Shown: positions 38,886 to 50,368, numbered from the stretch's first letter. The stretch is DNA of 64,000 bases from Drosophila miranda (GCF_003369915.1 NC_046677.1:14198001-14262000); one strand, 5' to 3'. Numbers and translations: made by a program. Notes: a model not told the origin generated them from the letters alone.

Positions 38886-39283
38886 TAATTTTACCCAATT
38901 CAAGCGTGACTCCTCTCTTTCCATCAGCCAAAGCCATAATGGCACGCAGGACGCACGTCAGAGGACCGCGTGAACGACCATCTCATTAGAACTAATTGAG
39001 TTCTCCTAGTCGCTAGTTGATCTCCCGCTGATGGATTTGGTTATTTCTCTAGGTAAAAACCAAGTGCTAACCATATCAAAAGATTAAGACCACATACCAC
39101 ATTAAAGGAAAAATAAAAAGAGTAGTCGCATTTTTGACGATTGAAGATACTTTCCGGGGATTGGATTGGGTATTATAATTGTGGCGTATGATTCAAAAGG
39201 TTCATGTCTGAGCGTAGTTTGATCTAGTGTAGTATTGGCCGGAAAGTGCGGTTTTCAGTGTTTTCCTTTGGGCAGAGCATGGT
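38886..39283. other. Spacer between convergent Top2 and RanGAP
   Basis: About 400 bp of non-coding sequence between the poly(A) signals of two convergent genes. I see no other features in it. Confidence 0.6.
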
Positions 39284-39289
39284 TTTATT
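39284..39289 (-). terminator. RanGAP: Candidate RanGAP poly(A) signal
   Basis: AATAAA on the minus strand, about 120 nt past the stop codon at 39,408. Confidence 0.55.
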
Positions 39290-39407
39290 CAAACTATCGG
39301 GTGCCGAAAATAAAATAACTATAAATAAGTCATACGCATATATTTTCTCCAACAAAGGGGAATTTGATCAAATTTAAACTGATTTTGAGTCATAATTTGG
39401 GACCAGT

Positions 39408-41452
39408 TTATGCATCGACTTTATCCAGAAATAGCTTAAATGTATTTTTGATGTTGTCATTGGCGAACTGCGGTTTTTGCAGAGCCTCGCGAAGGGCGTA
39501 GCGGCAACTTTTCACATCGTACTCTGTCTTGAAGGCCTCTTCGCAGCGCAACAGGGCCAACTGCTTCAGGACATAGTTCATGACACGTGTCTCCTGCTTG
39601 GTTTTTACGGCATAGTCGAAGGTGGCCTGGAAGAGCGAAACGGCGAGCTCTAGAGCCGGCTGAGATAACTGCGACAAATGCGCGCACTTCAGGGTGGTGA
39701 AGACGAGGAGCAGCAAATGGTTGTCATCGGTGAATTGCTGTGCAAGAAAATAGAGAAGTGAAAGAAAGGCGTGTCAGCGGTGTGGTGAGGCATGTGGGAC
39801 AAAGGCCAACTCACATTTATAATCCCCTGTAGGGCCTGCAGCTTATTCTCGTCGTCAAGGGACTCGAACTGTTGAAGGGAGCAGGGCGTCTGGCTCAGGC
39901 AAAACTGTTCGGGGTTACAGCTCTTGATGGACGACTTGTTTCCGATGGCGAAGGTGTCGCTGGCTTTGGAGTTTATCGACTCGTTGCACAACTGAATAGA
40001 TAGATGGGTTACAGGAGAATCATTCGCTTCGGTGCATTGTCGCGGTAACAAACCTTTGAGGTGTATGCAGTGGTGGTCAAATAGGCGGTCTCTTCGGCGT
40101 ACTCCTCGTCATCTTCGTCTGCCTCTTCGGTCGTATCATTGGCGTGCTCGTGCTCGTCGTACTCGTCGTTTCTTTTATCGTACTCGTCGTCATTTTCCTC
40201 CTCTTCCTCCTCCTCAATAGACTCTTCGCCCTCCATCTCACCCTCGTCATTCTCTAAAGGTTGCAGAGCAACAGCATTCGGATACATGGACATCTGCTCG
40301 ATGATCTGCGCGCAGCCCTCCTCTCCGAAGCAATTGCTATCAATGTTGAGCACACGCAGCTTGGGCTTGTTCTGGATGGCCGTAACGAGCACCAGACCGC
40401 CATCAGAGTTGATCTCATTGGAGCTTAGGTCAATCACCTCCAAATCATAATTCGAGTTCTCCAAGGCCTCGGCAATTTGGTAGGCGCCATTCGTGCCTAT
40501 AAGGCAGTCGCCAAAGTTGATCTCCCGAAGCCTGTGTGGCATAAGTTGCAGGGGGAATAAGTAATTTCATTAGCGAGGATTCCATACAGTACTATACTTA
40601 CATTGTTAGGCTTTTAATGACCTCGGCGATCTCATCAGCTCCCTTGAACTTCAGGGTGTTGTCGTACATATTAAGCACTCGCAGGTGTGGATTCGCCTTA
40701 AAGGAATCAGCCAGAGCTTTAACCCCTTCCAAGTATATAGAGTTCTGTAGCAGGACAATCTCCTGGAACGTTTTCAGAGTGGCAAAGGCGTTGGCCATTG
40801 CCTTCGCGCCGGCATTCTCTAGGCGATTACGTCCGCCCATAAAGAGACGGAGTTGGAGCGGCGTTCCCGCCTTTTTCGCATTAGCATGAAGATCGATGAG
40901 AGCCCTGGACAACATGGCACCGCCCTCGGAGCCAAGGCCACAGTTGTAGAGGTGCAGCTCCTGAAGCGAGTAACAGACTGGCGAGCGCAGAAACGCTTCC
41001 AGTCCACGCATGCCATTGGGGCCGAGGGCATTGTCGCTCAGATCCAAAACCGTCAGTTTTGCTTTTGCTTCAATGAGACCGGCTCCAAGATGCTTTAACG
41101 CGTCTGGAATTTCATTTTTAAGACGGCTCGTAAACATATTCTTCCACAGCGCCTTGCGGAACTCCGGATGACGCTTCAGGGCCTCCCCAATGGCAATGGC
41201 TGCCTCCACTCCCAGCGTGTTGCCATCAAGGATCAGGAAATGAACCTTGGCTTGGCTGTTGAGAGCATCCACCACGTCCTGAACTGTGCAACAGCATAAA
41301 GAGCATAAATTTCAGTCTGCAATGTTTGGCGTCGTTCGCCACTCACCATCCGATGCAGAGTTCCAGGTTTTGCCCTTGTCCTGGAATGATATGCCCTGTT
41401 CTTCGGTAATTTGGGCCGCCATGCTCGCAAAGTTGAAGGTAGACATCGACAT
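39408..41452 (-). CDS. RanGAP: Ran GTPase-activating protein
   Basis: Five exons on the minus strand, 41,347-41,452, 40,602-41,283, 40,054-40,531, 39,815-39,991 and 39,408-39,737, give 590 residues (fly RanGAP is about 596). It stimulates GTP hydrolysis by Ran on the cytoplasmic side and so maintains the Ran gradient for nuclear transport. The N-terminal two thirds are leucine-rich repeats (LTVLDLSDNALGPNG, LQELHLYNCGLG, LRVLNMYDN, LEVIDLSSNEINSDGG, LRVLNIDSN). A long acidic linker of Glu/Asp/Tyr follows (EEEEEEENDDEYD), and then the helical C-terminal RanGAP domain (exons 4-5). A second in-frame ATG at 41,446 (MSTFNF) matches the melanogaster start and may be the real one. In D. melanogaster the Segregation Distorter allele is a truncated RanGAP lacking this C-terminus; here it is intact. 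The promoter carries motif-6 words and a DRE. Confidence 0.96.
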
Positions 41453-41581
41453 GATTCAACAATTTTAATCTTACTAATTAATGACACTTCTAGAACTGTA
41501 CTTCTGGACGCTTGGGACGCCGGCTGCAAAATTCGTTATAACCTCGCAAAAATAGGCGCTAGAATTGGCATTATGTACGGA

Positions 41582-41600
41582 TATACCGTAAATATACCGT
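41582..41600 (-). promoter_or_regulatory. RanGAP: Motif-6-like pair upstream of RanGAP
   Basis: On the minus strand CGGTATATTT is followed by ACGGTATAT, 130-150 bp upstream of the start codon. The GTATATTT core of Ohler motif 6 is present but the 5' part has one mismatch. Confidence 0.45.
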
Positions 41601-41783
41601 CGCTTCAAATTTGATCTTAAAAAATACCTAAAAGTATTAAAGTATTAAAAGTATTACCGTAAACGCTTACAAATTATATCGCATACGAGATTTACGAGAT
41701 TAGATTCCTATACTATATTTGTTCCTATTTGTTGAAATTTCCGCAGAAACGAAATAAAAATAATAAAAAATAAAAATATAATT

Positions 41784-41791
41784 TATCGATA
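41784..41791 (-). promoter_or_regulatory. RanGAP: DRE (TATCGATA) upstream of RanGAP
   Basis: A perfect palindromic DRE core, about 330 bp upstream of the RanGAP start codon and about 1.2 kb from Hs2st. It is strand-symmetric; assignment to RanGAP is by distance. Confidence 0.55.
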
Positions 41792-41799
41792 AGCAAATT

Positions 41800-42400
41800 T
41801 ATAAATTCTTGACTTTTTCTTTCTTTCTTCACTTTGTTTCGCTCACATGCATGCACATTCAACAACATTCACCAGCCACGACCAAAGTCCGAACGAAATA
41901 CGAAAGATTTTGTTGAAATTATGGAATTTTCATTGCACTTTACGCCGCACGAAATCTCCTCCTGCAGGAGGCTTTCCGCGAAATCATTTCTCGCTTGAAA
42001 CGCAGCATATCTACCTGAGTTCGCAGCACAATCAATTCTCCGGATATGGGAAAACTATGCCAGAGTCAGAATGTCAGAAAAGGATGAGTACCACTGCAGA
42101 TATATGCGTGATTCCCATATCATTGCATTTCGTACAGGACTGACAGACTGGACAGCGATACGCAAAGTGTCCCCGGCTACCCAGCGTAGTATTTACGGAA
42201 GTATTTACTGAGCTACTGTTAAACTAATCTTAAGGTTAACCTCTGTCATCGGTGGCCAATTTAGTATCTGTTTTAAAGCTGTTTCAACGATATTGTGCGG
42301 CTTATTGTCTTCTCAAAGAGACCAAGAATAGGAATCGGGATCGAGATATATATATACAAGACTCTAATCATGTGCATTAATATGTCTAAAACATATCAAT
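41800..42400. other. Non-coding spacer between RanGAP and the repeat
   Basis: Non-coding DNA in the divergent RanGAP/Hs2st interval. I see no motifs other than an AT dinucleotide run near 42,347-42,357. Confidence 0.5.
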
Positions 42401-42409
42401 TTGTGAAAA

Positions 42410-42900
42410 GGTGTTTATTAATTACGGTCTAATAGTAATATTTTCAGCCATTTACCACAAGTGGTTGAACTATTTAAATAGAGGGGGCTGAAGTGGGCTA
42501 AGTTCGGTTTTACATCATAACGAGACGCTATATTGTTGTTGAGGATTAAAAACAGCAATCGCCGTAGCAAGAAAACAAGTCAAGTATTCAAAACAAACCA
42601 GTTAAGTAGAAAATTGATTCATTTATCGGATGAAACTATGTAGGAAGGGCTGAGACTCATAGTTACTCAGCATTATTCAACAGAATATCAAAATTGAGCA
42701 ATAGAATTGATTTTTCTCTTATTAAGTTTTTTTTTATTTGACCTTTTTCGCTAAAACCGTTTTTTAGACCAAATCCAACAAAAGCAAGAGTTAAAATAAA
42801 CCAGTCAAGTTGAAAATAGATTCATAAATTGTATAAAATTATGTGGGCATAGCTGGACGTTCTTTCTAGCTAGTAATATTCCACGGAATATCAAAATCAA
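42410..42900 (+). repeat. Promoter-associated tandem repeat family, copy B
   Basis: Same words and order as copy A: TAGAGGGGGCTGAAGTGGG, GAGACGCTATATTGTTGTT, AACCAGTTAAGTAGAAAAT, TTACTCAGCATTATTCAAC, AATATCAAAATTGAGCAATA, TTTTTCGCTAAAACCG, AACCAGTCAAGT and CTAGCTAGTAATATTCC. Two sub-units are about 205 bp apart. Parts of copies A and B are nearly identical by eye over stretches of 50-100 bp, for instance 31,950-32,100 against 42,740-42,900, so they share a recent source. The copy runs directly into the promoter array of Hs2st. Confidence 0.8.
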
Positions 42901-42931
42901 GGAATATGTAAAATAGAGCTTGAATTCGTCA

Positions 42932-43013
42932 GTATATTTACGGTATACTTTTAAAATGAAACGGTATATTTTGGTATATTTCTAAGTTTCACAAGAAATC
43001 GGCGGTCACACTG
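42932..43013 (+). promoter_or_regulatory. Hs2st: Hs2st core promoter: motif-6 array plus motif 1
   Basis: GTATATTT and GGTATA words lead to a perfect motif 6 (TTTGGTATATTT, 42,970-42,981) and a perfect motif 1 (CGGTCACACTG, 43,003-43,013). The Hs2st start codon is 138 bp downstream, so transcription probably begins between 43,013 and about 43,060. The array and its left flank match the one upstream of Top2. Confidence 0.7.
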
Positions 43014-43150
43014 GTGCGAATTGTTTAAATACTAAGCCAAAAAGTCAAACAAAACATGCAAAACAGCATAGAATTTAGCTGAAATACAGGCTGAAAATGT
43101 GCTGCAGCGACACCCATTAGAGAAATTCGGCTGGCGGCTTATCTAGGAAA

Positions 43151-44453
43151 ATGCTCAAGATGTTGATTCTTCTGCGTCCTACACACTGGCTAGTACTCAT
43201 CGCCCTTTGCATTCTGACCTGTGCTGGCTATTGGTTGCTCTGGTCTGAAATACGCCTGGAAAATGGTTCGTTGTTGTTCTGTTTCCCCCTTATCTGCGAT
43301 CTTCATCTTACTAAATTGATTGTTTGAGCAGCCTTCAAGCCGTTGACCAAGGTGACGGAGGGTGGTAGTGCGCTGGAACAATCATTGTCTGCTCCTGTGG
43401 CGACCGCCACTGTGGACAGCTTCGACTACGAGGAACAGCTGGTGGTGCTCTATAACCGTGTGCCAAAGACGGGCTCGACCAGCTTCGTCAACATAGCATA
43501 CGATCTGTGCAAGCTCAACAAATACCATGTTTTGCACATTAACGTAACTGCCAATATGCACGTTCTGTCGCTTCCAAACCAGATCGCCTTTGTGCGAAAT
43601 GTCTCCAAGTGGCATGAGATGAAGCCGGCGCTCTACCACGGCCACATGGCGTTTTTAGATTTCTCCAAGTAGGATCAGTATAATATGTCATGAAACCTTT
43701 ACTTAAGTGTAATTTTTCAGATTCCAAATAGCCCACAAACCCATCTATATAAACCTAGTGCGCAAGCCCCTTGACAGACTTGTCTCCTACTACTACTTCC
43801 TACGTTTTGGCGACAACTATCGACCGAATTTAGTGCGGAAGAAGGCGGGCAATAAAATTGTGAGTACTTAACGAGTACCATCCACAATCACATCCACATT
43901 ACTTCTCTCGATTCTGTACATAGACGTTCGACGAGTGCGTAGTCCAGAAGCAACCCGACTGTGATCCCAAGAACATGTGGCTGCAGATACCCTTCTTTTG
44001 TGGCCACGCTGCCGAGTGCTGGGAACCCGGCAGCGATTGGGCCCTCGACCAGGCCAAGCGCAATCTGGTCAACGAATACTTTCTAGTCGGAGTCACAGAG
44101 CAAATGTATGAATTTGTAGATCTGCTGGAGAGATCGCTACCCAGGTAACGCTGCCCTTTTATCGCTTTGAATCCAAATCACATTGTAAATGCAACTCTCT
44201 GACTTCAAGAATCTTCCATGGCTTTCGTGAGCATTATCAAACCTCCAATAAATCTCATTTACGCGTGACGTCCTCAAAGCTTCCGCCCAGCGAATCCACG
44301 ATCAAAAGCATACAGAAGACCAAGATCTGGCAAATGGAGAACGACCTCTACGAGTTCGCGCTGGCTCAGTTTGAGTTCAACAAGAAGAAACTGATGCAGC
44401 CGGATAACAAGCATCTGCAGAAGTTCATGTACGAGAAGATTCGACCAAAATGA
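43151..44453 (+). CDS. Hs2st: Heparan sulfate 2-O-sulfotransferase
   Basis: Five exons, 43,151-43,265, 43,332-43,668, 43,721-43,859, 43,924-44,144 and 44,210-44,453, give 351 residues. It transfers sulfate from PAPS to the 2-O position of iduronic acid in heparan sulfate, as a Golgi type II membrane protein. Visible features are a short cytoplasmic N-terminus, a transmembrane anchor at about residues 12-31 ([19 protein letters not shown]), the 5'-phosphosulfate loop [10 protein letters not shown] with Lys84, and [10 protein letters not shown] with His141 and His143, the pair that corresponds to the catalytic histidines of the human enzyme. [20 protein letters not shown] holds the 3'-phosphate-binding Arg/Ser region. 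The first donor is GTTCGT, weaker than the rest but required by the frame. Introns are 52-66 bp. RanGAP is the divergent neighbour; in melanogaster the two genes lie together and are duplicated in Segregation Distorter. Confidence 0.95.
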
Positions 44454-47180
44454 TTGCGTAGGCGCAGCAGGAGTCGCAGGCGAATCAAGCCGACTTCCGT
44501 TGTGTAGAGTTGCGTTGTGTCCACTCCCCTCCACTCTCCGATGCTTGTGCTGTAAATATCCAAATTAGATTTGATCTGTACTTAATAGCAAGTGAAACGA
44601 CTTTGTGAAAGACACTAAAGACTTAAGCATTGAATATCGTTGGCATATAAATCGAACATTTTGTATGTATGTAGCCTAAGCCTCAAAACCCCGCTGTGTA
44701 ACACTCGAGAGCAGAGCGCTTTTCTAGTTGATCGTAAGCAATATCTAGCAACAATTGAATGCACAATATCCTTCGTTTAGTAAAATGTACTCTTTTATAC
44801 TCGACAATACAAAGATAATTCGTAGTTGGAACCATTGATCTGCAGTGTATCGATTTCTCGTAGTTTTCCATAAGTGTAACGATATTTATTGATATTGGTC
44901 TTGGCCGTAACGTAAGCAACTCTCTCATTAATTGTAACTCTCTCTGTAATCTAACTTAAGCTAAAGATTGTTTGAGGGTCTCTCTCTCTCTCGAATTTGA
45001 CTTTCAAATTAAATGCATGTAAATAATTGATAACAATTGAATGTCTATTGTTCTGCTCTGCGTATCAGCAGCTGTCGGCCAGATCGCGTGTTTGTAAATT
45101 GATTAATGCCATCATTGGGTTACTTTCAACTTTCAGCAACATGTTGTACTTTGCCTAAGCTAATTGCAATTGGTTGCCTGGCGAAATCCCGCTGGACTTT
45201 AAGAGCTGACGTAGCTGTACCACCCGAATGAAGGTGACTGACTGGCTGATAGACTGACTGACAATAAGACGGACTGGCGGTGGCTCAGGTGGGTCGGACA
45301 GTACAGAATGGGCTCAGCTCAGGCAAGTGCAAGAAAATGAAATTGAAATACATTTGGAAACAACACAACAACACAACAACACAGCGAAATACTTAATTAA
45401 TTGCTCGAGCTTGAAACCAAAGGCAAATGAGTTTGCGTTGCTCGTCACCCGTCAGTTGTTCATTTCATCGTGGATCGCGGGCACGCAGGTCTACATCTGA
45501 TCGCTGCTAGACTTCGGCACGTCTCGCTTACTATATCCAAGACTTGAGAGATCTGGAGGTCTTGAACCAGCAATCCCAGTAGTTGAAATTAATCGCGCGC
45601 TGGCCTTTGATTACTAAAGTATTAACTACACTACAGCTGACCGACCGACCGTTTAAGCGACCCGTAAGAGAGATTTATAACAAGTTTTACAAAGATACCC
45701 GTACATATACCACATATATAAGAGTAGGAGTACAAGTACTCATATATGGCAGCCGTACTTACTGGTGATTGGTCTCTAAACTCGTTCTGTTTTCTGAGCG
45801 CGTTCAAAAGTTCAAGTCTAATTGCGTTTATGTCGCGTATGTTATGTAAAAAGCTACCAGTAGAAGATGAACAACACTGCGAGAAACTGCAATTAAATTA
45901 TATTATGTCATATAACAGTGCATATAACAGCCTAGAATGTTAACAGCAAAATGTTAAGTGAAGTGCATATCAGACTACGGAAATTTTAGTACTTTGTACA
46001 TATATATCTATTATATGGAAAGTGTAAGAAAATACCCCACTTCTTCTATTGCATATTTAAGCTATCTTCGATTAGGAAAAGTGACCAAAAAGAAGATTGA
46101 TTAAATACATTTCTCACGATCAAATCAAATATCAATGATATAACGTGTAGTTGTGGCACAGATCTTATTATTTCAAGACTAGAAATTGCTTTGAAATACT
46201 TAAAATGATGAACTTTTCTGTATACCAGAATATACGCTTTTATGTCGTTCAACCATTTTTCGAAATAAGAAATGAGAAAAAAGTGCGTGTAACAATTGTA
46301 AGTGCCTACATACATATGTATGTATATATAAAATGCTTGTTCAGTGCTTTCCGACCCAAGCACACGCGCGACTTTTGAACTTGATTTATGAAAAGAAAAC
46401 CCAAGACAAGGCAATCGGTAGTTCGTAACCGTGCTCTTTGCCACTGCCACTGCCACTTTCCTCTCCCTCCGGCTACTTTTAATGGCCTATTAAATGTGGC
46501 TTAATAAGACAGACTATTCTGACTGGACTGGCGCTCGTTTCTTGATAATTTTGATATAACATACATACATACATACATATATGTATGTACGAGTACGTGT
46601 AATGAGCGTTATTCATAGGCCGGTGGGGTATAAAATGATTTGACAAGCTGCTTTATATTTCCAGTCTATAATCGCGATCCGAGCTAGATACACAATCTGC
46701 ACCGAGCCCAAAAAGGATCTCTGTACAAACACTTGGATCCCCTATATTTGGATTAGCTGAGCCTTAATTACCTTTCGGTGAGTTTGAGTCTCAACTTATG
46801 CACATATCTCACGCTTTCATTACCTCTCTCTGTGGTTTCTTTTGTTCGCTTCGGGCTGTTTTGCTGCTCTTTGAGCTTGAACAATTAAAAATTCAATGTC
46901 CGTCTGAGAATAACATAACAATACTCATCCCTCACTTGAGCTTTGCCCGCTAAGCCCCTCCACAGGGTATCACAGCTCAAGCCAGATGTTTGTAACGAAC
47001 AGCAATGAAATATGTACATACATACATATGTATATCTAAATAGTGTAACATAGTAAGAGTATCTCAAAGTGAAGCTCTCAAAGTACTATCTCACAGAGCT
47101 CCTTTAAGAAAAACTAATATTAGTACACCAATTCGGTGTACATTAACTTTTGGTGGTCCGCGAAGTGCACGGGTATCGTA
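44454..47180. other. Hs2st 3'UTR and intergenic DNA
   Basis: The first about 560 bp are probably Hs2st 3'UTR; an ATTAAA at 45,008-45,013 is a possible poly(A) signal. The remainder has ACAT microsatellites (for example 46,560-46,590) and no supported gene. Confidence 0.45.
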
Positions 47181-47183
47181 TCG

Positions 47184-47189
47184 TATAAA
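47184..47189 (+). promoter_or_regulatory. Possible TATA box for the distal CG10237-like first exon
   Basis: TATAAA within GTATCGTATAAACGTCGG, about 370 bp upstream of the alternative start codon at 47,552. A start near 47,215 would fall in the GTGCATTC repeats. Transcript ends are needed to confirm it. Confidence 0.3.
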
Positions 47190-47551
47190 CGTCGGTGCTT
47201 CAGCTTTCGTGCATTCGTGCATTCGTTCTCCTTTCCTTTTTCATTTCGTTTTTTTGCGAGCACTCCTCCTACATCCCCATTCTGCCGGTGCTGTGCTGGT
47301 AGATGGTGGCTGGTCGCTGGCGACTGGTTCGCTGTCCGCTCGAGAATCTCATGTAAGGTTCAGTAACTTACTGGCATTGACCCATTTCGAGTGTGCTCGA
47401 GCTCGAAGTGACCGGCGCAGCGGTGCAGCGACTTGTACTGCTTAAAATATATTAATTTATTTGCATTCCTAATATCGCAAGTTGCTGGTGCATCGCGTGT
47501 TCGTGAGTGGTCATATAGCCGACGAGCATATCGCATTTGACTGGCATCAGC

Positions 47552-47648
47552 ATGACAATGCTGAGCACTGCAGCCGCAGTCCGCGGCCTGCCCCAACAGC
47601 AAACGTCAGCGGCGGTGGCTCTGTCTCGTGTGGCGGCTTTCGATTCGG
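47552..47648 (+). CDS. CG10237: Alternative first coding exon of the CG10237-like gene
   Basis: From the ATG at 47,552 (an upstream in-frame stop lies at 47,516) 32 codons plus one base run to a GTGAGA donor at 47,649. The phase-1 end joins in frame to the common exon at 50,682, reading ...FDSG-VPTMLSDID. The resulting isoform would be 337 residues. The peptide is Ala-rich with three Arg and no acidic residue until near its end (MTMLSTAAAVRGLPQQQ), which resembles a mitochondrial targeting sequence (inference). Most of this exon, from 47,585 on, is repeated at 47,943. It is a prediction from frame and splice signals only. Confidence 0.45.
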
Positions 47649-48296
47649 GTGAGAAACAGTGAAGCCTCGCATGGCCTACAAATTGATAGTACTTATATGC
47701 ATTGTTTAAACATCTTTACTATGTGCACATACATATACATATGTATGTATGTTTGCATGTGTACGCTGCTTCTACACACATTCCTACTTGCATGTGTATG
47801 TGTACTGTTACCGCATTCCTGCTCTATTGATTTTATTTTTTGGTTAACAACACCCGCTACGCTACTCGTGTACTACTTGGTTTCCGATTTCCCGACTTTC
47901 CATGAAAATATGTATGTACTATCCACAGTTCTCAGAACGAGTGGCCTGCCCCAACAGCAAACGTCAGCGGCGGTGGCTCTGTCTCGTGTGGCGGCTTTCG
48001 ATTCGGGTGAGAAACAGTGAAGCCTCGCATGGCCTACAAATTGATAGTACTTATATGCATTGTTTAAACATCTTTACTATGTGCACATACATATACATAT
48101 GTATGTATGTTTGCATGTGTACGCTGCTTCTACACACATTCCTACTTGCATGTGTATGTGTACTGTTACCGCATTCCTGCTCTATTGATTTTATTTTTTG
48201 GTTAACAACACCCGCTACGCTACTCGTGTACTACTTGGTTTCCGATTTCCCGACTTTCCATGAAAATATGTACTATCCACAGTTCTCAGAACGAGT
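47585..48296 (+). repeat. Recent 358-bp direct tandem duplication
   Basis: Copy 1 is 47,585-47,942 and copy 2 is 47,943-48,296. By eye they are identical except for a 4-bp GTAT present once more in copy 1. The unit begins inside the alternative exon (GGCCTGCCCCAACAG) and ends after TTCTCAGAACGAGT, so the 3' part of the exon, its donor and the first part of its intron are all doubled. Confidence 0.95.
47929..48006 (+). CDS. CG10237: Possible duplicated in-frame 78-nt exon
   Basis: In the second duplication copy an acceptor (ACTATCCACAG, ending at 47,928) and the duplicated donor at 48,007 bound 78 nt, exactly 26 codons, with no stop. It enters and leaves in phase 1, so inclusion between the exon at 47,552 and the exon at 50,682 would insert a repeat of the GLPQQQTSAAVALSRV segment preceded by VLRTS. 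Whether it is spliced in is unknown. Confidence 0.25.
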
Positions 48297-48299
48297 ACT

Positions 48300-50355
48300 A
48301 TTTATACTCGAATGGCATTCCCATCGGGTAAAGTGACGGGACGGTGACGTGAGTCAGTGCTCAACAAATACGCCCGACTAGCGGGTATTCCATAGTCGGC
48401 AGTACCCTTAACAGGTTATTGTGAATTTCACAGCCAAAAAAACTCGTACTTGTACATCTGTACATACATTAATATGTACATATGTACATATGTACCTTTT
48501 GACAGTTTTTTGCAGAGTAAGGTCAAAGCACTTTTTACATTGGAACTGCCCTTGCCATTGCCAGTCTTAAAACTCCAGTATCTTCCTTTATTTTATGTCT
48601 TTTGTTTTTGCCACTTCAACGAAGGGCATTGCATTCGGTCTTAACCCCAGTCCAGCGTCTCTCTGGTGCTTTGGGAACTCTTTACCCCAGTCACACTATT
48701 CTCAGTTTTATGGCAGCCAGCTTGTGGCCGGCTCTCCGTCGCCAGCACAGCTCAGATAAACCAAAAATAGACCAAAAACGAAAACGAGAGTATAACGAAG
48801 CGTGAAACCATGAATGGGGCTCAAGTCTCTGCACGTGCGATCGTGCGATTGTGCGATTGAGCGACTTGCCCAAAAGCAGGCGAGGCGCCCAGAGATCATG
48901 TCTACGGCGTGAGGTGAGGTGAGGTGATGGTCTGGGCTGCGGCTTGGAGACGTGCTAATTATACAAAATATGCCTCGAATATGATTGCTGGACAGGTGTA
49001 AGCCCTAATTGGCGTAGAGCGTAGCGCATCAGCATTGAAACCGGATAGTACAACGTGTTCAGGGTCAACGTCAATTCATAGGAAAGGCCTACCAGCCACT
49101 ACAGACTACAGACTACAGACTGCTCTGCTGTGCTCCACAATTACACTCGAAGAAAACTGAATACGAGTACGAATAGTGGTAGGCCCATGAAATATGCCAG
49201 CAGCAGCACAGCATCAGCAGCTGAGAAAACTTTGAAACTGAAATCGAAACCGGCTTTTGCTGGCAATATTTCCCAATGGTGATGCACCCAACTTAGCCCC
49301 GTCTGTCTCTCTTTCTGACTGGCACACGTGAATGTCATGCTCAAGTTCAGGCCAGACCGAGCTTCGCTCTCCCAGCTCCAGCTGTAGCTCCGGCTGCGAC
49401 TCTCTTCCGAATCCAGTTTCGATTCTTGGCCTGGCATAAAATCTCCGCAGCGCGCTTTTGGCCACAACAGTTTCATCTGCGCTTTCGGCCCCGTTGCACG
49501 CGTTTCTCCTAGCCCCCTTTTTGTGGCCGCCTTTGGCCAAAATCGCGGTTGTCGAAGTCGCTTACCAAACAAGTTTCCATTTGTGTTGTGCTCTGTGCGT
49601 ACTACTTAAATTATTCGACTAAACTCTGTATTTCCCAGCCTCAGACACCCATGCACCCATAAGCTATGAATAATTATGTGATATCTGCGAATTGTTTTGA
49701 TTCGCCAAGCTCCACCTCCGTATGAAAGATCTCGAAGTTATCACCTGGCGGCCCATCTAATCAAAGTGATTCAATGTCAGGCACAGGCGCAGGCACATGC
49801 CTCTGATGCTAATTTCCAAGTCTTTTGTTTTGGTTCATGAAGATGGTGGATCTGCGCCACAAGCTGAACAGATTATGTTGTTTGTTCCAATGGTTCCATT
49901 TCATTTGAAATATATACATACTATGGTATACACCATACCATACAGATAGATACTTATACTTAATCCAGTACTTGCTTGCACTCGTAATTTAAAACTTGTT
50001 GCCCAAGTAGAACTTGTCAAGAGATTCAGCTTTGAATTCAGTTCAAGGTGTTTCGCATTTCGTCTGATCAAAGATCACCTGAGGCCGAGCCTGAGTCGGA
50101 GATTAGCAAGAATTGCATTGTGGATATAACCCTCAACGGGAGTCCATGGCTTCCGATGCTGCAAAATCTTTGATCCGCTTTGCTTTGCTTTAATTCTGCT
50201 TCCGATACCCATGCGAATGTCAAGGTGAAGGTGAAGGTGAAGGTGGCTGGCCAGGTGATCAATAACGCGATCAATAAGTGGGGAAGTCTTCGATGCAGTT
50301 TCCAAGCCGGTTCCGATTCGTTTGTCTAATTAATGAATACAAATTCTCTCTCCTC
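48300..50355 (+). other. Probable intron or intergenic DNA of the CG10237-like gene
   Basis: No supported coding sequence. It would be the first intron of transcripts from the distal promoter. It contains TACATATG-type microsatellite near 48,455-48,495. Confidence 0.45.
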
Positions 50356-50360
50356 CTACC

Positions 50361-50368
50361 TATAAATA
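50361..50368 (+). promoter_or_regulatory. TATA box, proximal CG10237-like promoter
   Basis: TATAAATA followed by G, 118 bp upstream of the first ATG at 50,479. A start at about 50,392 would give a 5'UTR of roughly 87 nt. The spacing and sequence are typical for a fly TATA promoter. Confidence 0.65.

Noticed and set aside
49141-49572. A 143-codon minus-strand frame with a hydrophobic C-terminal end
   Set aside because: Composition is biased by local Trp/Arg/Ser-rich sequence, and no splice context, motif or promoter was seen. Not supported as a gene.
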